Assembly: GCA_009846685.1 (NCBI GenBank)
Contig: VWVY01000001.1
Coordinates: 620,001 to 684,000, forward strand
Direction of reading: 5' to 3'
Origin: Rhizobiales bacterium SYSU XM002
GTDB taxonomy: Bacteria > Pseudomonadota > Alphaproteobacteria > Rhizobiales > Beijerinckiaceae
DNA: 64,000 nt
The notes under the pieces were generated by a model. It was not told where the DNA came from, searched no databases, and saw only the letters and a list, made by a program, of their open reading frames with translations. Position numbers and translations under genes: made by a program. Positions 8,742 to 19,301 of the stretch are shown here, in pieces (positions within the stretch are counted from its first letter, which is position 1; each line of letters opens with the position of its first letter).

Positions 8742-9482
8742 ATGCGTCTGGCACTTCTGGCGGATATCCATGCCAACCGTGAAGCTTTCGAAGCCGTTCT
8801 TGCCCGCCTCGCAACACAGCGGATCGACCGCGTCGTCCTGTTGGGCGATATCGTCGGCTATGGTCCCGATCCGGAATTCTGCACCGAGAAGGCGGCAGAA
8901 CTCGTCGACAAGGGAGCGCTCGCGGTGATCGGCAACCACGATGCCGCGATCGACGGCGACAGCTCGGACATGAATGCCCGCGCTCGCGCCGCCATCGACT
9001 TCACGCGCAACCGGCTGGGCGCGGAGCACCGTACCTTTCTGGCCGGGCTCGACGACACCGCGACAGAGGGCGAGGCTTTTTTTGTCCATGCCAGTGCCCG
9101 CGCGCCGCGCAGCTGGGAATATGTCACCGGCAGGCCGCAGGCGGAGCGGTCAATCCGCGCCTGCCCGACCCGGCTTTCCATCGTCGGCCACGTGCATTCG
9201 CCGCATCTGTGGCGCCTCAATACCGCCGGCGTCGCGACCGGCCATGTCCCCGTCGCCGGCATGGAAATTCCCCTGGCGAAAAGCCAGGTCTGGCTCGCGG
9301 TCATGGGCGCGGTCGGCCAGCCGCGCGATGGCAACCCGGCCGCCGCCTACGGCATCCTCGATCTCGCACGCGGCACGCTCCTCTTCGAACGTGCGCCCTA
9401 CGACCATTTCACCACCGCGCGGAAGGTCCGGGAGGCGGGCCTGCCCCACGAACTCGCGGACCGTCTGGGTCGCGGGCGCTAG
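8742..9482 (+). CDS. Calcineurin-like metallophosphoesterase
   Basis: The 246-residue protein has the full dinuclear metal motif set: LLADIHAN near the N-terminus (D-x-H), GDIVGYGPDP, GNHDAA, a central FVHASARAP and GHVHSP. This places it with YfcE/ApaH-like phosphodiesterases; the substrate (cyclic nucleotide, phosphoprotein or other phosphoester) is unknown. The start MRLALLADIHAN is the family-like one; the upstream in-frame start adds a non-conserved leader. The stop lies 29 bases before the start of the kinase-UspA gene, so the two likely form an operon pairing a phosphatase with a kinase. Confidence 0.88.
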   Translation: MRLALLADIHANREAFEAVLARLATQRIDRVVLLGDIVGYGPDPEFCTEKAAELVDKGALAVIGNHDAAIDGDSSDMNARARAAIDFTRNRLGAEHRTFLAGLDDTATEGEAFFVHASARAPRSWEYVTGRPQAERSIRACPTRLSIVGHVHSPHLWRLNTAGVATGHVPVAGMEIPLAKSQVWLAVMGAVGQPRDGNPAAAYGILDLARGTLLFERAPYDHFTTARKVREAGLPHELADRLGRGR

Positions 9483-9511
9483 ATCAACAGCCTTCAATCG
9501 CAGGAACCATC

Positions 9512-10954
9512 ATGGGCCGTATGCAACTTGAGACCGGGAAGACGCTCGACGGGTTCCTGATCGGCGAGAAGATCCACCAGGGCGGCATGGCCGAGATCTG
9601 GGATGTCAGCCGTCCAGACGTCGACGTGCCCTTGGTGATGAAGATCCCGCTGATCCTCGATGGAGACGATCCCACGATGATCGTCGGATTCGAGCAGGAG
9701 CAGATGATCCTGCCGCGCCTCTCCGGGCCACATGTGCCGAAAATCTTCGCGCTCGGCGATTTTTCTATCCAACCCTACATCGTGATGGAGAAGCTGGAGG
9801 GGGATTCCCTCCTGCCACGCTTCAAGAGTGCGCCCCTGCCAATCGACGAGGTGATCGATATCGGCGCGCGCGTCGCAACTGGACTTGCGAGCCTGCACCG
9901 GCAGGATGTCGTCCATCTCGACCTCAAGCCGTCGAACATCATGTTCCGCCCAAAAAACGCGGACGGGACCGGCGGCGACGCCGTGTTCATCGATTTCGGC
10001 CTGTCGCGCCATCTGAAGCTGCCGGACCTGCTGGCCGAGGAGTTCCGCGTGCCGATGGGCACCGCGCCCTATATCGCGCCCGAGCAGGTGCTCAAGTTGC
10101 GCGAGGAGCCGCGTTCCGATCTCTTCGCGCTGGGCGTTTTGCTCTACACGCTCGCGACAGGCGAGCGTCCTTTCGGCAATCCCAAGCACACAACCAAAGC
10201 GCTCCTCCGCCGACTCTACGAAGCGCCGACGCCGCCGCGTCATATCCGCAAGGATATTCCCGCCTTCCTGCAGGAGATCATCCTGCGCTGCCTGGAAGTC
10301 CGCCCGGAGCGTCGCCACCCCACGGCCGAGCAGCTGGCGTTCGAACTGCGTCATCCCGAACAGGTCGGACTGACCGAGCGCGCCAGCCGGGAGAAGACAC
10401 ACTGGCTCAAGAACATGCTGGCCGGGCGTTTCCGGGCCGGCGACAAGGCGCCCATCTCCCGACTCGAGACCTACCGCCACGCCGCAACGGCGCCAATCCT
10501 GATGGTAGCGGTCGATCTTTCGAGCGAGGGCGTGCCGCTGGCCGATCCCCTGCGCGAACTCGCGGGACGTCTGCTCGCAACCGCGCCGGATGCGCGCCTT
10601 GCCTGCGTCAACGTGCTCAAGACCGCCGTGATCGGCATCGACCAGCTCACGGATGCCGATGGCACCTCGCTGCACGTCAAGCGCCTCGTCGAGCTGAAAG
10701 ACTGGGCTGCCGGGATGCGCCTCCCGCCCGACCGCGTGACCTTCCACGTGCTCGAAGGCTCGGACCCGGCAGAAGTGATGAACACCTTTGCCGTCAACAA
10801 CCACGTCGATCACATGATCATCGGTGCGCGCGGCTCGGGCGGCGTGCGCCGTTATCTCGGCTCGGTCTCAACCGCACTCGTCGCACAGTCCTCCTGCTCG
10901 GTCACGGTTGTCCGCGCCAAGCATCATCATGACGATGGAGAGGATGCCGAATAG
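9512..10954 (+). CDS. Hanks-type Ser/Thr protein kinase fused to a UspA domain
   Basis: The 480-residue cytosolic protein starts with a eukaryotic-like kinase domain (about 10-285): glycine loop GEKIHQGGMAEIW, Lys44 in VMKIPL, HLDLKPSN with Asp137, DFG at 161-163 and APYIAPEQ. It therefore looks catalytically competent, though the HRD arginine is Leu. After a linker comes a UspA-like domain (about 327-475), ending in IIGARGSGGVRRYLGSVSTALVAQSSCSVTVV, with the G-x2-G-x9-G(S/T) nucleotide-loop pattern. There is no membrane segment. An AGGA site precedes the ATG at 9512. It follows the metallophosphoesterase and is closed by a terminator shared with lon. It is probably a stress-signalling kinase (inference). 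Confidence 0.9.
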   Translation: MGRMQLETGKTLDGFLIGEKIHQGGMAEIWDVSRPDVDVPLVMKIPLILDGDDPTMIVGFEQEQMILPRLSGPHVPKIFALGDFSIQPYIVMEKLEGDSLLPRFKSAPLPIDEVIDIGARVATGLASLHRQDVVHLDLKPSNIMFRPKNADGTGGDAVFIDFGLSRHLKLPDLLAEEFRVPMGTAPYIAPEQVLKLREEPRSDLFALGVLLYTLATGERPFGNPKHTTKALLRRLYEAPTPPRHIRKDIPAFLQEIILRCLEVRPERRHPTAEQLAFELRHPEQVGLTERASREKTHWLKNMLAGRFRAGDKAPISRLETYRHAATAPILMVAVDLSSEGVPLADPLRELAGRLLATAPDARLACVNVLKTAVIGIDQLTDADGTSLHVKRLVELKDWAAGMRLPPDRVTFHVLEGSDPAEVMNTFAVNNHVDHMIIGARGSGGVRRYLGSVSTALVAQSSCSVTVVRAKHHHDDGEDAE

Positions 10955-10959
10955 AGAAA

Positions 10960-10979
10960 CGCCCCGGAAAACCGGGGCG
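10960..10979. terminator. Bidirectional terminator between kinase-UspA and lon
   Basis: An 8-bp GC-rich stem CGCCCCGG/CCGGGGCG with an AAAA loop lies between the convergent kinase and lon genes, only six bases after the kinase stop, with short A/T flanks. It probably serves both transcripts. Confidence 0.75.
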
Positions 10980-10992
10980 CTCTCGTTTCAGC

Positions 10993-13437
10993 TTAATGCG
11001 CGCGGGCGGAAAGCTCGTCCTCGACCGGAGTGGCCTTGGCAGCGCTCGCCGCCGCCTCCTCCTCCGCCCAGACGATCGGCTCCGGCTGGCGGATGAGCGC
11101 CCGCTTTAGCACCTCGTCCATCCGCGAAACCGGGACAATCTCCAGTCCGTTCTTCACGTTGGCCGGGATGTCGGCGAGATCCTTGACGTTGTCCTCGGGG
11201 ATGAGAACGGTCTTGATTCCGCCGCGCAGCGCCGCAAGCAGCTTCTCCTTGAGGCCGCCGATGGGCAGCACGCGGCCGCGCAACGTCACCTCGCCCGTCA
11301 TCGCGATGTCGCGGCGGACCGGAATGCCCGTCATCACCGAGACGATGGCAGTCGCCATCGCGATACCGGCGGACGGTCCGTCCTTCGGCGTCGCGCCTTC
11401 CGGCACGTGCACGTGGATGTCGCGGCTGTCGAACATCGGCGGCTTGATGCCGAATTCGAGCGCGCGGCTCCGGACATAGGACGCAGCGGCAGAGATCGAT
11501 TCCTTCATCACGTCCTTGAGGTTGCCTGTGACCGTCATCTTGCCCTTGCCGGGCATCATGACACCTTCGATGGTCAGAAGCTCACCGCCGACCTCGGTCC
11601 AGGCGAGACCGGTCACGCCGCCCACCTGATCCTCGGTCTCGGCCATGCCGTAGCGATACTTGGCCGGGCCGAGATAATCCTCGACCTTGGCTTCATCGAT
11701 CACGACGCTGCTCACCGGTTTGTCGGTACCGGCCGAAAGCAGGATCTCCTTCACCGCCTTGCGGACGAGGTTGGAAATCTCGCGTTCGAGGTTACGTACG
11801 CCCGATTCCCGCGTGTAGCGGCGAACGAGGAACTGCAGCGCCTCCGGCGTGATCGACCACTCCTTGTCGTCGAGCCCGTGCTTCTTGAGCGAGTTCGGGA
11901 TCAGGTGCTTGCGGGCGATCTCGGCTTTCTCGTCCTCCGTGTAGCCGGCGATGCGGATGATCTCCATCCGGTCCATCAGCGGTGCGGGGATGTTGAGCGT
12001 GTTCGCCGTCGTCACAAACATCACGTTCGAGAGGTCGTAATCGACCTCGAGATAATGGTCGTTGAACGTCGTGTTCTGCTCCGGATCGAGCACTTCAAGC
12101 AGCGCGGACGACGGGTCGCCCCGGAAATCCATGCCCATCTTGTCGATCTCGTCGAGCAGGAAGAGCGGGTTCGAGGTCTTCGTCTTGCGCAGGGACTGGA
12201 TGATCTTGCCCGGCATCGAGCCGATATAGGTCCGGCGATGGCCGCGGATCTCCGCCTCGTCGCGCACGCCGCCGAGCGACATGCGGACGAACTCGCGCCC
12301 GGTAGACTTCGCAATCGACTTGCCGAGCGAGGTCTTGCCGACGCCCGGAGGGCCGACAAGGCACAGGATCGGGCCCGTGAGCTTGTTCGCCCGGCTCTGA
12401 ACCGCAAGATACTCGATGATGCGGTCCTTGACCTTCTCGAGCCCGTAATGATCGGCATCGAGGATCTCCTGCGCAAGACGCAGATCCTTCTTCACCTTCG
12501 AGCGCTTGCCCCAAGGGAGCGAGACGATCCAGTCGAGGTAGTTGCGGACGACGGTGGCTTCGGCCGACATCGGCGACATCTGCCGGAGCTTGCGCAACTC
12601 GTGCGCAGCCTTGTCGCGCGCTTCCTTCGAGAGCTTGGTGCGGGCGATCTTGTCCTCGAGTTCGGCGAGTTCGTCCTTGCCGTCCTCGTCACCGAGTTCC
12701 TTCTGGATCGCCTTGATCTGCTCGTTGAGGTAATACTCGCGCTGCGTCTTCTCCATCTGGCGCTTGACGCGCGTGCGGATGCGCTTCTCCACCTGAAGAA
12801 CGGAAATCTCGCTCTCCATTAGGCCCAGCACCTTCTCGAGGCGTGCAGGCACCGAAACGGTTTCCAGCACGGCCTGCTTGTCGGCGATCTTCACCGCGAG
12901 ATGGCTCGCGACCGTGTCGGCGAGCTTGGCGTAATCCTCGATGCCGCCGATCGTCGAGATGACGTCGGGCGAGATCTTCTTGTTGAGCTTCGCATAACCC
13001 TCGAACTCGGTCGTCACCGACCGGGCCAGCGCCTCGGCCTCGACCGGATCGCCGAGTTCCTCGGCCAGCACCTGCACCTCGGCTTCGAGGAAAGCGTCGT
13101 TCGACACCGCACGCAGGCGGTTGGCGCGGCTCACGCCTTCGACGAGCACCTTGACCGTGCCGTCCGGCAGCTTGAGCAGCTGGAGAACGGTCGCGAGGCT
13201 GCCGACCTGATAGATCTGATCGATTGCCGGGTCATCTTCGGTTGCGTTGAACTGCGTCGCCAGCAGGATGTGGCGATCCGACTTCATGACCTCTTCGAGT
13301 GCCTTGATGGATTTCTCGCGCCCGACGAACAACGGCACGATCATGTGCGGGAACACGACGATGTCGCGTAGCGGCAGCACGGGCACCACTTCGGTGGAAC
13401 CGGGAACCGGCAGGGGTCGCTTCTTGTCAGCGCTCAT
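10993..13437 (-). CDS. lon: ATP-dependent Lon protease
   Basis: Lon is the cytosolic AAA+ serine protease that degrades misfolded and regulatory proteins. The 814-residue protein has the N-domain ([23 protein letters not shown]), the AAA+ module with Walker [11 protein letters not shown] and sensor regions, and the protease domain with the Ser-Lys dyad in [12 protein letters not shown] and [12 protein letters not shown]. The start at 13437 (MSADKK) is preferred because an AGGA motif sits about nine bases upstream; the in-frame ATG at 13446 would place that motif too close. Downstream lies a terminator. The usual neighbour hupB (HU) is missing after lon. Confidence 0.97.
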   Translation of the reverse strand: MSADKKRPLPVPGSTEVVPVLPLRDIVVFPHMIVPLFVGREKSIKALEEVMKSDRHILLATQFNATEDDPAIDQIYQVGSLATVLQLLKLPDGTVKVLVEGVSRANRLRAVSNDAFLEAEVQVLAEELGDPVEAEALARSVTTEFEGYAKLNKKISPDVISTIGGIEDYAKLADTVASHLAVKIADKQAVLETVSVPARLEKVLGLMESEISVLQVEKRIRTRVKRQMEKTQREYYLNEQIKAIQKELGDEDGKDELAELEDKIARTKLSKEARDKAAHELRKLRQMSPMSAEATVVRNYLDWIVSLPWGKRSKVKKDLRLAQEILDADHYGLEKVKDRIIEYLAVQSRANKLTGPILCLVGPPGVGKTSLGKSIAKSTGREFVRMSLGGVRDEAEIRGHRRTYIGSMPGKIIQSLRKTKTSNPLFLLDEIDKMGMDFRGDPSSALLEVLDPEQNTTFNDHYLEVDYDLSNVMFVTTANTLNIPAPLMDRMEIIRIAGYTEDEKAEIARKHLIPNSLKKHGLDDKEWSITPEALQFLVRRYTRESGVRNLEREISNLVRKAVKEILLSAGTDKPVSSVVIDEAKVEDYLGPAKYRYGMAETEDQVGGVTGLAWTEVGGELLTIEGVMMPGKGKMTVTGNLKDVMKESISAAASYVRSRALEFGIKPPMFDSRDIHVHVPEGATPKDGPSAGIAMATAIVSVMTGIPVRRDIAMTGEVTLRGRVLPIGGLKEKLLAALRGGIKTVLIPEDNVKDLADIPANVKNGLEIVPVSRMDEVLKRALIRQPEPIVWAEEEAAASAAKATPVEDELSARAH

Positions 13438-13710
13438 GGTCTTCATCCTTCGAGCTTGCCGCCCCGGAAGGCCGGTTTCCCGGTCGTGATGGGCACGGCC
13501 CCGGACATGCCGGGATGTGGCGGCATCGGCGTTTTCCGCGGGTTTCCCCGTCCCCGCTCATTCCGCGCGGGACGCCGGACGAACCCTCTTCGGGCGCTCG
13601 TCCGATACGGCTTCGGCCTCAGCCTTGGTTACGCATGAAATTGGGGTCGATTCGGCCCTTCTGCAAGGGTAGCGCACCCCGGGATTTGTGGGAACCGGAA
13701 GGGGTGTGAC
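13438..13710. other. Leader and promoter region of lon
   Basis: About 330 bases separate the lon start from the clpX stop. They hold a candidate heat-shock promoter (13638-13668), the lon leader of about 190 bases and, next to clpX, its terminator. No gene is evident; the short open frames on either strand lack ribosome sites. Confidence 0.5.
13638..13668 (-). promoter_or_regulatory. Candidate sigma-32 heat-shock promoter for lon
   Basis: On the minus strand CCTTGCAG (-35 side) is followed after 14 bases by CCCCAATTT. This is close to the sigma-32 consensus CTTGAAA, 13-15 bases, CCCCATNT. It lies about 200 bases upstream of lon, a classical sigma-32 target, and 30 bases after the clpX terminator. 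The leader would be long. Not experimentally supported. Confidence 0.5.
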
Positions 13711-13745
13711 AAAAGAAAGGCGCGGCAGCCAAAAGCCGCCGCGCC
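13711..13745 (-). terminator. Intrinsic terminator of clpX
   Basis: Just after the clpX stop the minus strand forms a stem GGCGCGGC/GCCGCGCC (13719-13726 with 13738-13745), extended by pairing around a TTTT loop, followed by TTTCTTTT. This is a canonical rho-independent terminator. Confidence 0.85.
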
Positions 13746-13772
13746 GGATTCAAAATCGCCATTTCGCAGGCC

Positions 13773-15041
<1,269 letters not shown>

Positions 15042-15320
15042 CGCTATCTCCTATCCCGACGCTTCCGCCTTCCCCTGGGAAGCGGCTTCGCCAGCTCACT
15101 GGCCACCTTGCGGTTGTGCCGAACCTGTCGAAACACTATCCCGCTCCGGTAACGAAAGAAACGTTAAAGCCTCTCCGGCCCCGGCGCGGCACGCCAAACC
15201 CCAAGGGTAGTGGCTGATCCGCGCGTTGCAAGTCCGAGACCACAAAATCGATGCGCCGCTCGCGCCGTTTTGAAACAGCGTGTGGCGAAAAACCGACATT
15301 TCGGGGCAGATCGGCCCTTC

Positions 15321-15953
15321 TCAGGCCTTCGGCGCCTCAGGCTCCTCAAGACGCTTGGTCAGGACCTGATCGACGATCCCGAACTCCTTCGCCATGTCGG
15401 CGGTCATGAAATTGTCGCGCTCGAGCGCGCTGTGGATTGTGTCGTAATCATTGCCCGTGTGGTGGACGTAGATCTCGTTGAGGCGCCGCTTGAGGCTCTC
15501 GACCTCCTTGGCGTGGATCATGATGTCCGTCACCTGCCCCTGGAAACCGCCGGAAGGCTGATGGACCATGATGCGCGCGTTCGGCAGCGCGAAGCGATGG
15601 CCCTTCTCGCCCGCCGTTAGCAGCAGCGAGCCCATCGAAGCCGCCTGCCCGGTGCAGAGCGTGGTGACCGGACAGCGGATGAACTGCATCGTGTCGTAGA
15701 TCGACAGCCCAGATGTCACCACACCGCCCGGCGAGTTGATGTAGAGCGAGATTTCCTTCTTCGGGTTTTCCGCTTCGAGGAAGAGGAGCTGCGCCACAAC
15801 AAGGCTCGCCATCGTGTCCTCGACCGGGCCGATCAGGAAGATGATGCGCTCGCGCAGGAGGCGGGAGAAAATGTCGAAGGCCCGTTCGCCCCGGCTCGAT
15901 TGCTCGATGACCATCGGCACCAGGGAATTGTAGGTTTCAATCGGATCTTTCAT
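15321..15953 (-). CDS. clpP: ATP-dependent Clp protease proteolytic subunit ClpP
   Basis: The 210-residue protein forms the tetradecameric peptidase chamber that partners ClpX (and ClpA). The catalytic triad can be read as Ser106 in TGQAASMGS, His131 in IMVHQPSGG and Asp180 in LERDNF. The oxyanion loop is YINSPGG. The ATG at 15953 ([13 protein letters not shown]) matches the conserved N-terminus and has a TGAGG site; the upstream open frame to 16172 is spurious. It precedes clpX and lon in the typical order. Confidence 0.98.
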   Translation of the reverse strand: MKDPIETYNSLVPMVIEQSSRGERAFDIFSRLLRERIIFLIGPVEDTMASLVVAQLLFLEAENPKKEISLYINSPGGVVTSGLSIYDTMQFIRCPVTTLCTGQAASMGSLLLTAGEKGHRFALPNARIMVHQPSGGFQGQVTDIMIHAKEVESLKRRLNEIYVHHTGNDYDTIHSALERDNFMTADMAKEFGIVDQVLTKRLEEPEAPKA

Positions 15954-16098
15954 CGCTGCCTCAGCACATAAGGGCGGATTTCCGCCGAATCGTCGAAGAA
16001 TAACGCTCTTGTCAGATAAGGACGAATCCCCGCCTGAAAAGGCCCCTCCCTTCCCTACAGCCAAGAGGTTCACGAAAGGTTTGAAACGGAAGACCTGT

Positions 16099-17304
16099 TC
16101 AGCGGGATGCCCCAACCCTGAACAGTGCGCGCGCGCCCCACCCCAGCACGAGGCCCCAGAACGCACCGCCAATGCCGAAGAACGACAGGCCCGAGGCCGT
16201 AACCAGAAACGTCATCAGCGCCGGCAGGCGCTCGCTTTCATCCTCGGTCGCCGCCTTGATCGCGCCGCCGAAGGCGCCAATCAGCGCAAGCCCCGCCGCC
16301 GCCTCGATCAGGACGGGGGAAGCATGCAGCACCAGCGCCGCCGCGATCGCCGCCAGCGCCGCGAACAGGATGTAGCCGATGCCCGAGAACAGGGCCGCGA
16401 CATAGCGCCGGCGAGGGTCGGGATGCGCATCCTCGCCCGCACACAGGGCCGCCGTGATGGCGGCATAATTGATCGTCGGCGCGCCGAGCACCGCGGAAGC
16501 GAGCGAAAGCCCGCCGGTGACCATCAGTCCTTCCCGCATCCGCGGCCGGAACCCGAAGGTCGAGAGCACGGCGAGCCCAGTGATGTTCTGCGAGGCCATC
16601 GTGACGATGAAGAGCGGCAGTGCGAGGCTGAAGAAGGCTTCGACCGTGAGCGTCGGCATCACGAAGACCGGCGCGGGCAACCGGAAGCCACCGAGCCCCG
16701 CCGCGCCCCCTTGCATCAGGATCGCCGCCAGCGCGACCGCAACCGCTGCCGGCACGGCCCAAAGCCGCGCGAAGCGCATCATCACGATCCAAACGCCGAG
16801 GATCGTCAGCGCGACCAAGGGCAATTCGCGGATCGCAACGAAGGGCGCGAGGCAGAGTTTCAGCAGGATACCGGCCAGCATCGCATTGGCGAGCGGCTTC
16901 GGGATCGCACCGATCAGGCGGGCCAGGGGCTCCCAGAAAGCCGCGACGACAACCAGCGCGCCAACGACGAGAAAAGCGCCCACGGCGGCCGGAAATCCGC
17001 CCGCAACCGCCCCAGTGGTCGCAAGCAGCGCAAGGCCCGGTGTTGTCCAGGCGACGGATATCGGCATCCGGCTCGACAGCGAGAGGTAGATCGACGCGAT
17101 GCCTTTGGTGAAGCCCAGCAGCATCAGCCCGGAGGCGATCTCGGCCTCGCTCGCACCGACGGCGGCCAAGCCCTTGATGACAATCGCGACCGAACTCGCG
17201 TAGCCGACCAGCGAGACGATGAAGCCCTGCACCATCGCCTGACCGGAGAAATCAGCCGCGAAACTGCCCCTCGCGCCGGTCGACGCGCCGTCATCCTGCT
17301 GCAT
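16099..17304 (-). CDS. BenE-family benzoate/H+ symporter-like transporter
   Basis: This 401-residue inner-membrane protein has about twelve hydrophobic segments and motifs of the benzoate symporter (BenE) family, for instance [13 protein letters not shown] and the conserved [15 protein letters not shown]. The true substrate may not be benzoate; no aromatic-degradation genes are nearby. The ATG at 17304 (MQQDDG) is chosen over a TTG at 17355, because that longer frame covers the tig terminator. Its stop is 145 bases upstream of clpP on the same strand. Confidence 0.87.
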   Translation of the reverse strand: MQQDDGASTGARGSFAADFSGQAMVQGFIVSLVGYASSVAIVIKGLAAVGASEAEIASGLMLLGFTKGIASIYLSLSSRMPISVAWTTPGLALLATTGAVAGGFPAAVGAFLVVGALVVVAAFWEPLARLIGAIPKPLANAMLAGILLKLCLAPFVAIRELPLVALTILGVWIVMMRFARLWAVPAAVAVALAAILMQGGAAGLGGFRLPAPVFVMPTLTVEAFFSLALPLFIVTMASQNITGLAVLSTFGFRPRMREGLMVTGGLSLASAVLGAPTINYAAITAALCAGEDAHPDPRRRYVAALFSGIGYILFAALAAIAAALVLHASPVLIEAAAGLALIGAFGGAIKAATEDESERLPALMTFLVTASGLSFFGIGGAFWGLVLGWGARALFRVGASR

Positions 17305-17320
17305 GGAAATCGAATCCCGA

Positions 17321-17352
17321 AAGAAAAACGCCGCCCCAAGCTGGAGCGGCGT
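17321..17352 (-). terminator. Intrinsic terminator of tig
   Basis: Downstream of tig, the minus strand shows the stem ACGCCGC/GCGGCGT (17346-17352 with 17328-17334) followed by TTTTTCTTT. It ends tig transcription before the BenE-type gene. Confidence 0.8.
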
Positions 17353-17417
17353 CAAGGGTTTGGCAATCGCCGTTCGATCATCCGGCCAAGATTACCGGAT
17401 CGCACATCGGCCCAAGA

Positions 17418-18827
17418 TCACTCGGCCTTGTCAGCCTTTTTCTTGGCGGCAGCCTTCTTCGGCTTCTCCGCCTTTTCCGCCGCCTCCGGCTCGTCATCAG
17501 CCATCAGCTCCTCGCGGGTCACCTTCTTTTCGGTGACCTTCACGCCCGCAAGGAGGTGGTCGACGACCTTCTCCTCGAACAACGGCGCGCGGATCTCGGC
17601 GAGAGCCTGCGGGTTCTTGCGATAGTACTCGAAAACCTGCTTTTCCTGGCCGGGGAACTGGCGGGCACGCAGCACCAGCGCCTGCGTGATCTCGTTGTCC
17701 TCGACCTTGATCTCGGCCTTCTGGCCGATCTCGGCGAGCACGAGCCCAAGGCGGACGCGGCGGGTGGCGATGGCGCGATATTCCTCGCGCGCCTTCTCTT
17801 CGCCGCCCTCGGCGTCAAAAGTTTCGCCCGCGCGCTGCATATCGGCGTTCACCTGCCGCCAGACGGCATTGAACTCGTCCTCCAGCATGGTCGGCGGCAG
17901 GTCGAAGCTGTAGAGCTTGTCGAGGCCGTCGAGGAGCTGGCGCTTCATCTTCTGGCGCGTTGCGTCCTTGAGTTCCTCGGAAAGCGATTCCTTCACCGCC
18001 TCGCGAAGCTTCTCGACGTTGTCGAGGCCGAACTTCTTGGCGAGCTCATCGTCGATCTTGAGTTCGCCCGGCGCGGCGATACCCTTCACGGTCACGTCGA
18101 ACTCGGCGGCCTTGCCGGCGAGATGCGCGGCCTGATACCCGGCCGGGAACGAGACCTTGACGAGCTTCTTGTCGCCGGTCTTGGCGCCGACAAGCTGCTC
18201 CTCGAAACCCGGGATGAACTGGCCCGAACCGAGCACGAGGTCGACATCGCCGCCGGTGCCGCCCTCGAAGGCGACGCCATCAATCTTGCCGACGAAGTCG
18301 ATCGTCAGCTTGTCGCCGTCCTTGGCCTTGTCCTTCTCACCGCGCGGCTCGAACGGGCGGTTGGCGGAAGCCATGCGCTCGATCGCCTCGTCAACATCCT
18401 TCGCCGGAACGTCGGCGACCGACTTTACGACCGCGATGCCGGAATGGTCGACGATCTCGATCGTCGGCAGCAGTTCGACATCGACCGAGAAATCGAGGCC
18501 GGCTTCGCCCGCCAGCACCTTCTCGATCACGGCCTGATCTTCCGGCAGGTTGACCTTCGGCTCGGCGGCAAGGCGCGTGCCCGCATCCTCGACGATCTTC
18601 TTGTTGGCGTCGTTCACGGCATTCTGGACGACCTCGGCCATCACCGACTTGCCGTAGACGCGCTTGAGATGCGCGGTCGGCACCTTGCCGGGGCGGAAGC
18701 CGTTGAGATTGACCCGCCCGCGGATGCTTTCCAGCTCCGTGTCGAAACGGGTGGTGAGATCGTCCTTGGAAAGGGCAACCTTGAACTGGCGCTTGAGCCC
18801 TTCGGCGAGGGTTTGGGTAACCTGCAT
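17418..18827 (-). CDS. tig: Trigger factor, ribosome-associated chaperone and prolyl isomerase
   Basis: The 469-residue protein binds the ribosome exit tunnel and helps nascent chains fold. The N-domain has the signature GFRPGKVPTAHLKRVYG, including the ribosome-contact loop; the FKBP-type isomerase domain contains IDFVGKIDGVAFEGG and LVLGSGQFIPGFEEQLVG; the C-domain ends in an Ala/Lys-rich tail (KKAAAKKKADKAE). The ATG at 18827 (MQVTQTLAEGLKRQF) fits the family and has an AAGG site; the open frame further upstream runs through tRNA-Leu. The leader between tRNA-Leu and tig is strongly structured. Confidence 0.97.
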   Translation of the reverse strand: MQVTQTLAEGLKRQFKVALSKDDLTTRFDTELESIRGRVNLNGFRPGKVPTAHLKRVYGKSVMAEVVQNAVNDANKKIVEDAGTRLAAEPKVNLPEDQAVIEKVLAGEAGLDFSVDVELLPTIEIVDHSGIAVVKSVADVPAKDVDEAIERMASANRPFEPRGEKDKAKDGDKLTIDFVGKIDGVAFEGGTGGDVDLVLGSGQFIPGFEEQLVGAKTGDKKLVKVSFPAGYQAAHLAGKAAEFDVTVKGIAAPGELKIDDELAKKFGLDNVEKLREAVKESLSEELKDATRQKMKRQLLDGLDKLYSFDLPPTMLEDEFNAVWRQVNADMQRAGETFDAEGGEEKAREEYRAIATRRVRLGLVLAEIGQKAEIKVEDNEITQALVLRARQFPGQEKQVFEYYRKNPQALAEIRAPLFEEKVVDHLLAGVKVTEKKVTREELMADDEPEAAEKAEKPKKAAAKKKADKAE

Positions 18828-18849
18828 GATAAACCTTGATGTCCGTTGC

Positions 18850-18933
18850 GGGCCGTCGGGCCCGTTCTCGTTTTCCGTTTGCCGCACGCGAAAAAGCGTG
18901 CTGTTGCCCGTATGTCGCACGCGGCTGCGTGCG
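18850..18933. repeat. Three stem-loops in the tRNA-Leu/tig interval
   Basis: Three inverted repeats stand in a row: 18850-18854 with 18859-18863, 18884-18889 with 18896-18901 (GCACGC/GCGTGC around a GAAAAA loop) and 18916-18922 with 18927-18933 (CGCACGC/GCGTGCG). The second and third share arm sequences, so they can also pair with each other in a mutually exclusive way. They could stabilise, process or attenuate the tig leader (inference). Confidence 0.5.
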
Positions 18934-18961
18934 GATGAACCTGTCCTGCCGGCGCGGGAGC

Positions 18962-19046
18962 TGGTGCGGGCGAAGGGACTCGAACCCCCACGACTTTCGT
19001 CACCGGAACCTAAATCCGGCGCGTCTACCAGTTCCGCCACGCCCGC
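18962..19046 (-). tRNA. tRNA-Leu (TAG)
   Basis: A class II tRNA reads on the minus strand from 19046: acceptor GCGGGCG/CGCCCGC, D-arm with TGGCGGAACTGG, anticodon loop TTTAGGT (anticodon TAG), a variable arm of the length typical for tRNA-Leu, and the T-arm GGGTTCGAGTCCC. CCA is encoded. 85 nucleotides. Confidence 0.97.
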
Positions 19047-19301
19047 GAGTATCCCCGGTCCGAATGTTCCGCCGCCGCCGCGCTCTGGCGGTCTTGGCAA
19101 GTCCATCGTCGAGAGGAGCGCACGGACAGCACGGGCAAAGCCCGAACCTGCCGCTTGCGGGGCGGGTCTATATCACGGATTTTTCATCCCGCAGCAAAAA
19201 TCTGCGGGTTTCGGGCAAGCGATCCGGTACCCGGCCCCTCGCCCGCCGCCATCGCCCTCGCTAAATAGAATGCCGAAGCACTCGAATCGCCGGAGAAGAT
19301 C

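Noticed and set aside
11407-12822. A 471-residue plus-strand frame opposite lon
   Set aside because: Complement of a conserved protease gene with typical high-GC third-position bias; no independent support.
19188-19208. CCCGCAG/CTGCGGG hairpin before the multicopper-like gene as a terminator
   Set aside because: No T-run on either strand and no gene ending nearby that needs it; left as a simple inverted repeat.
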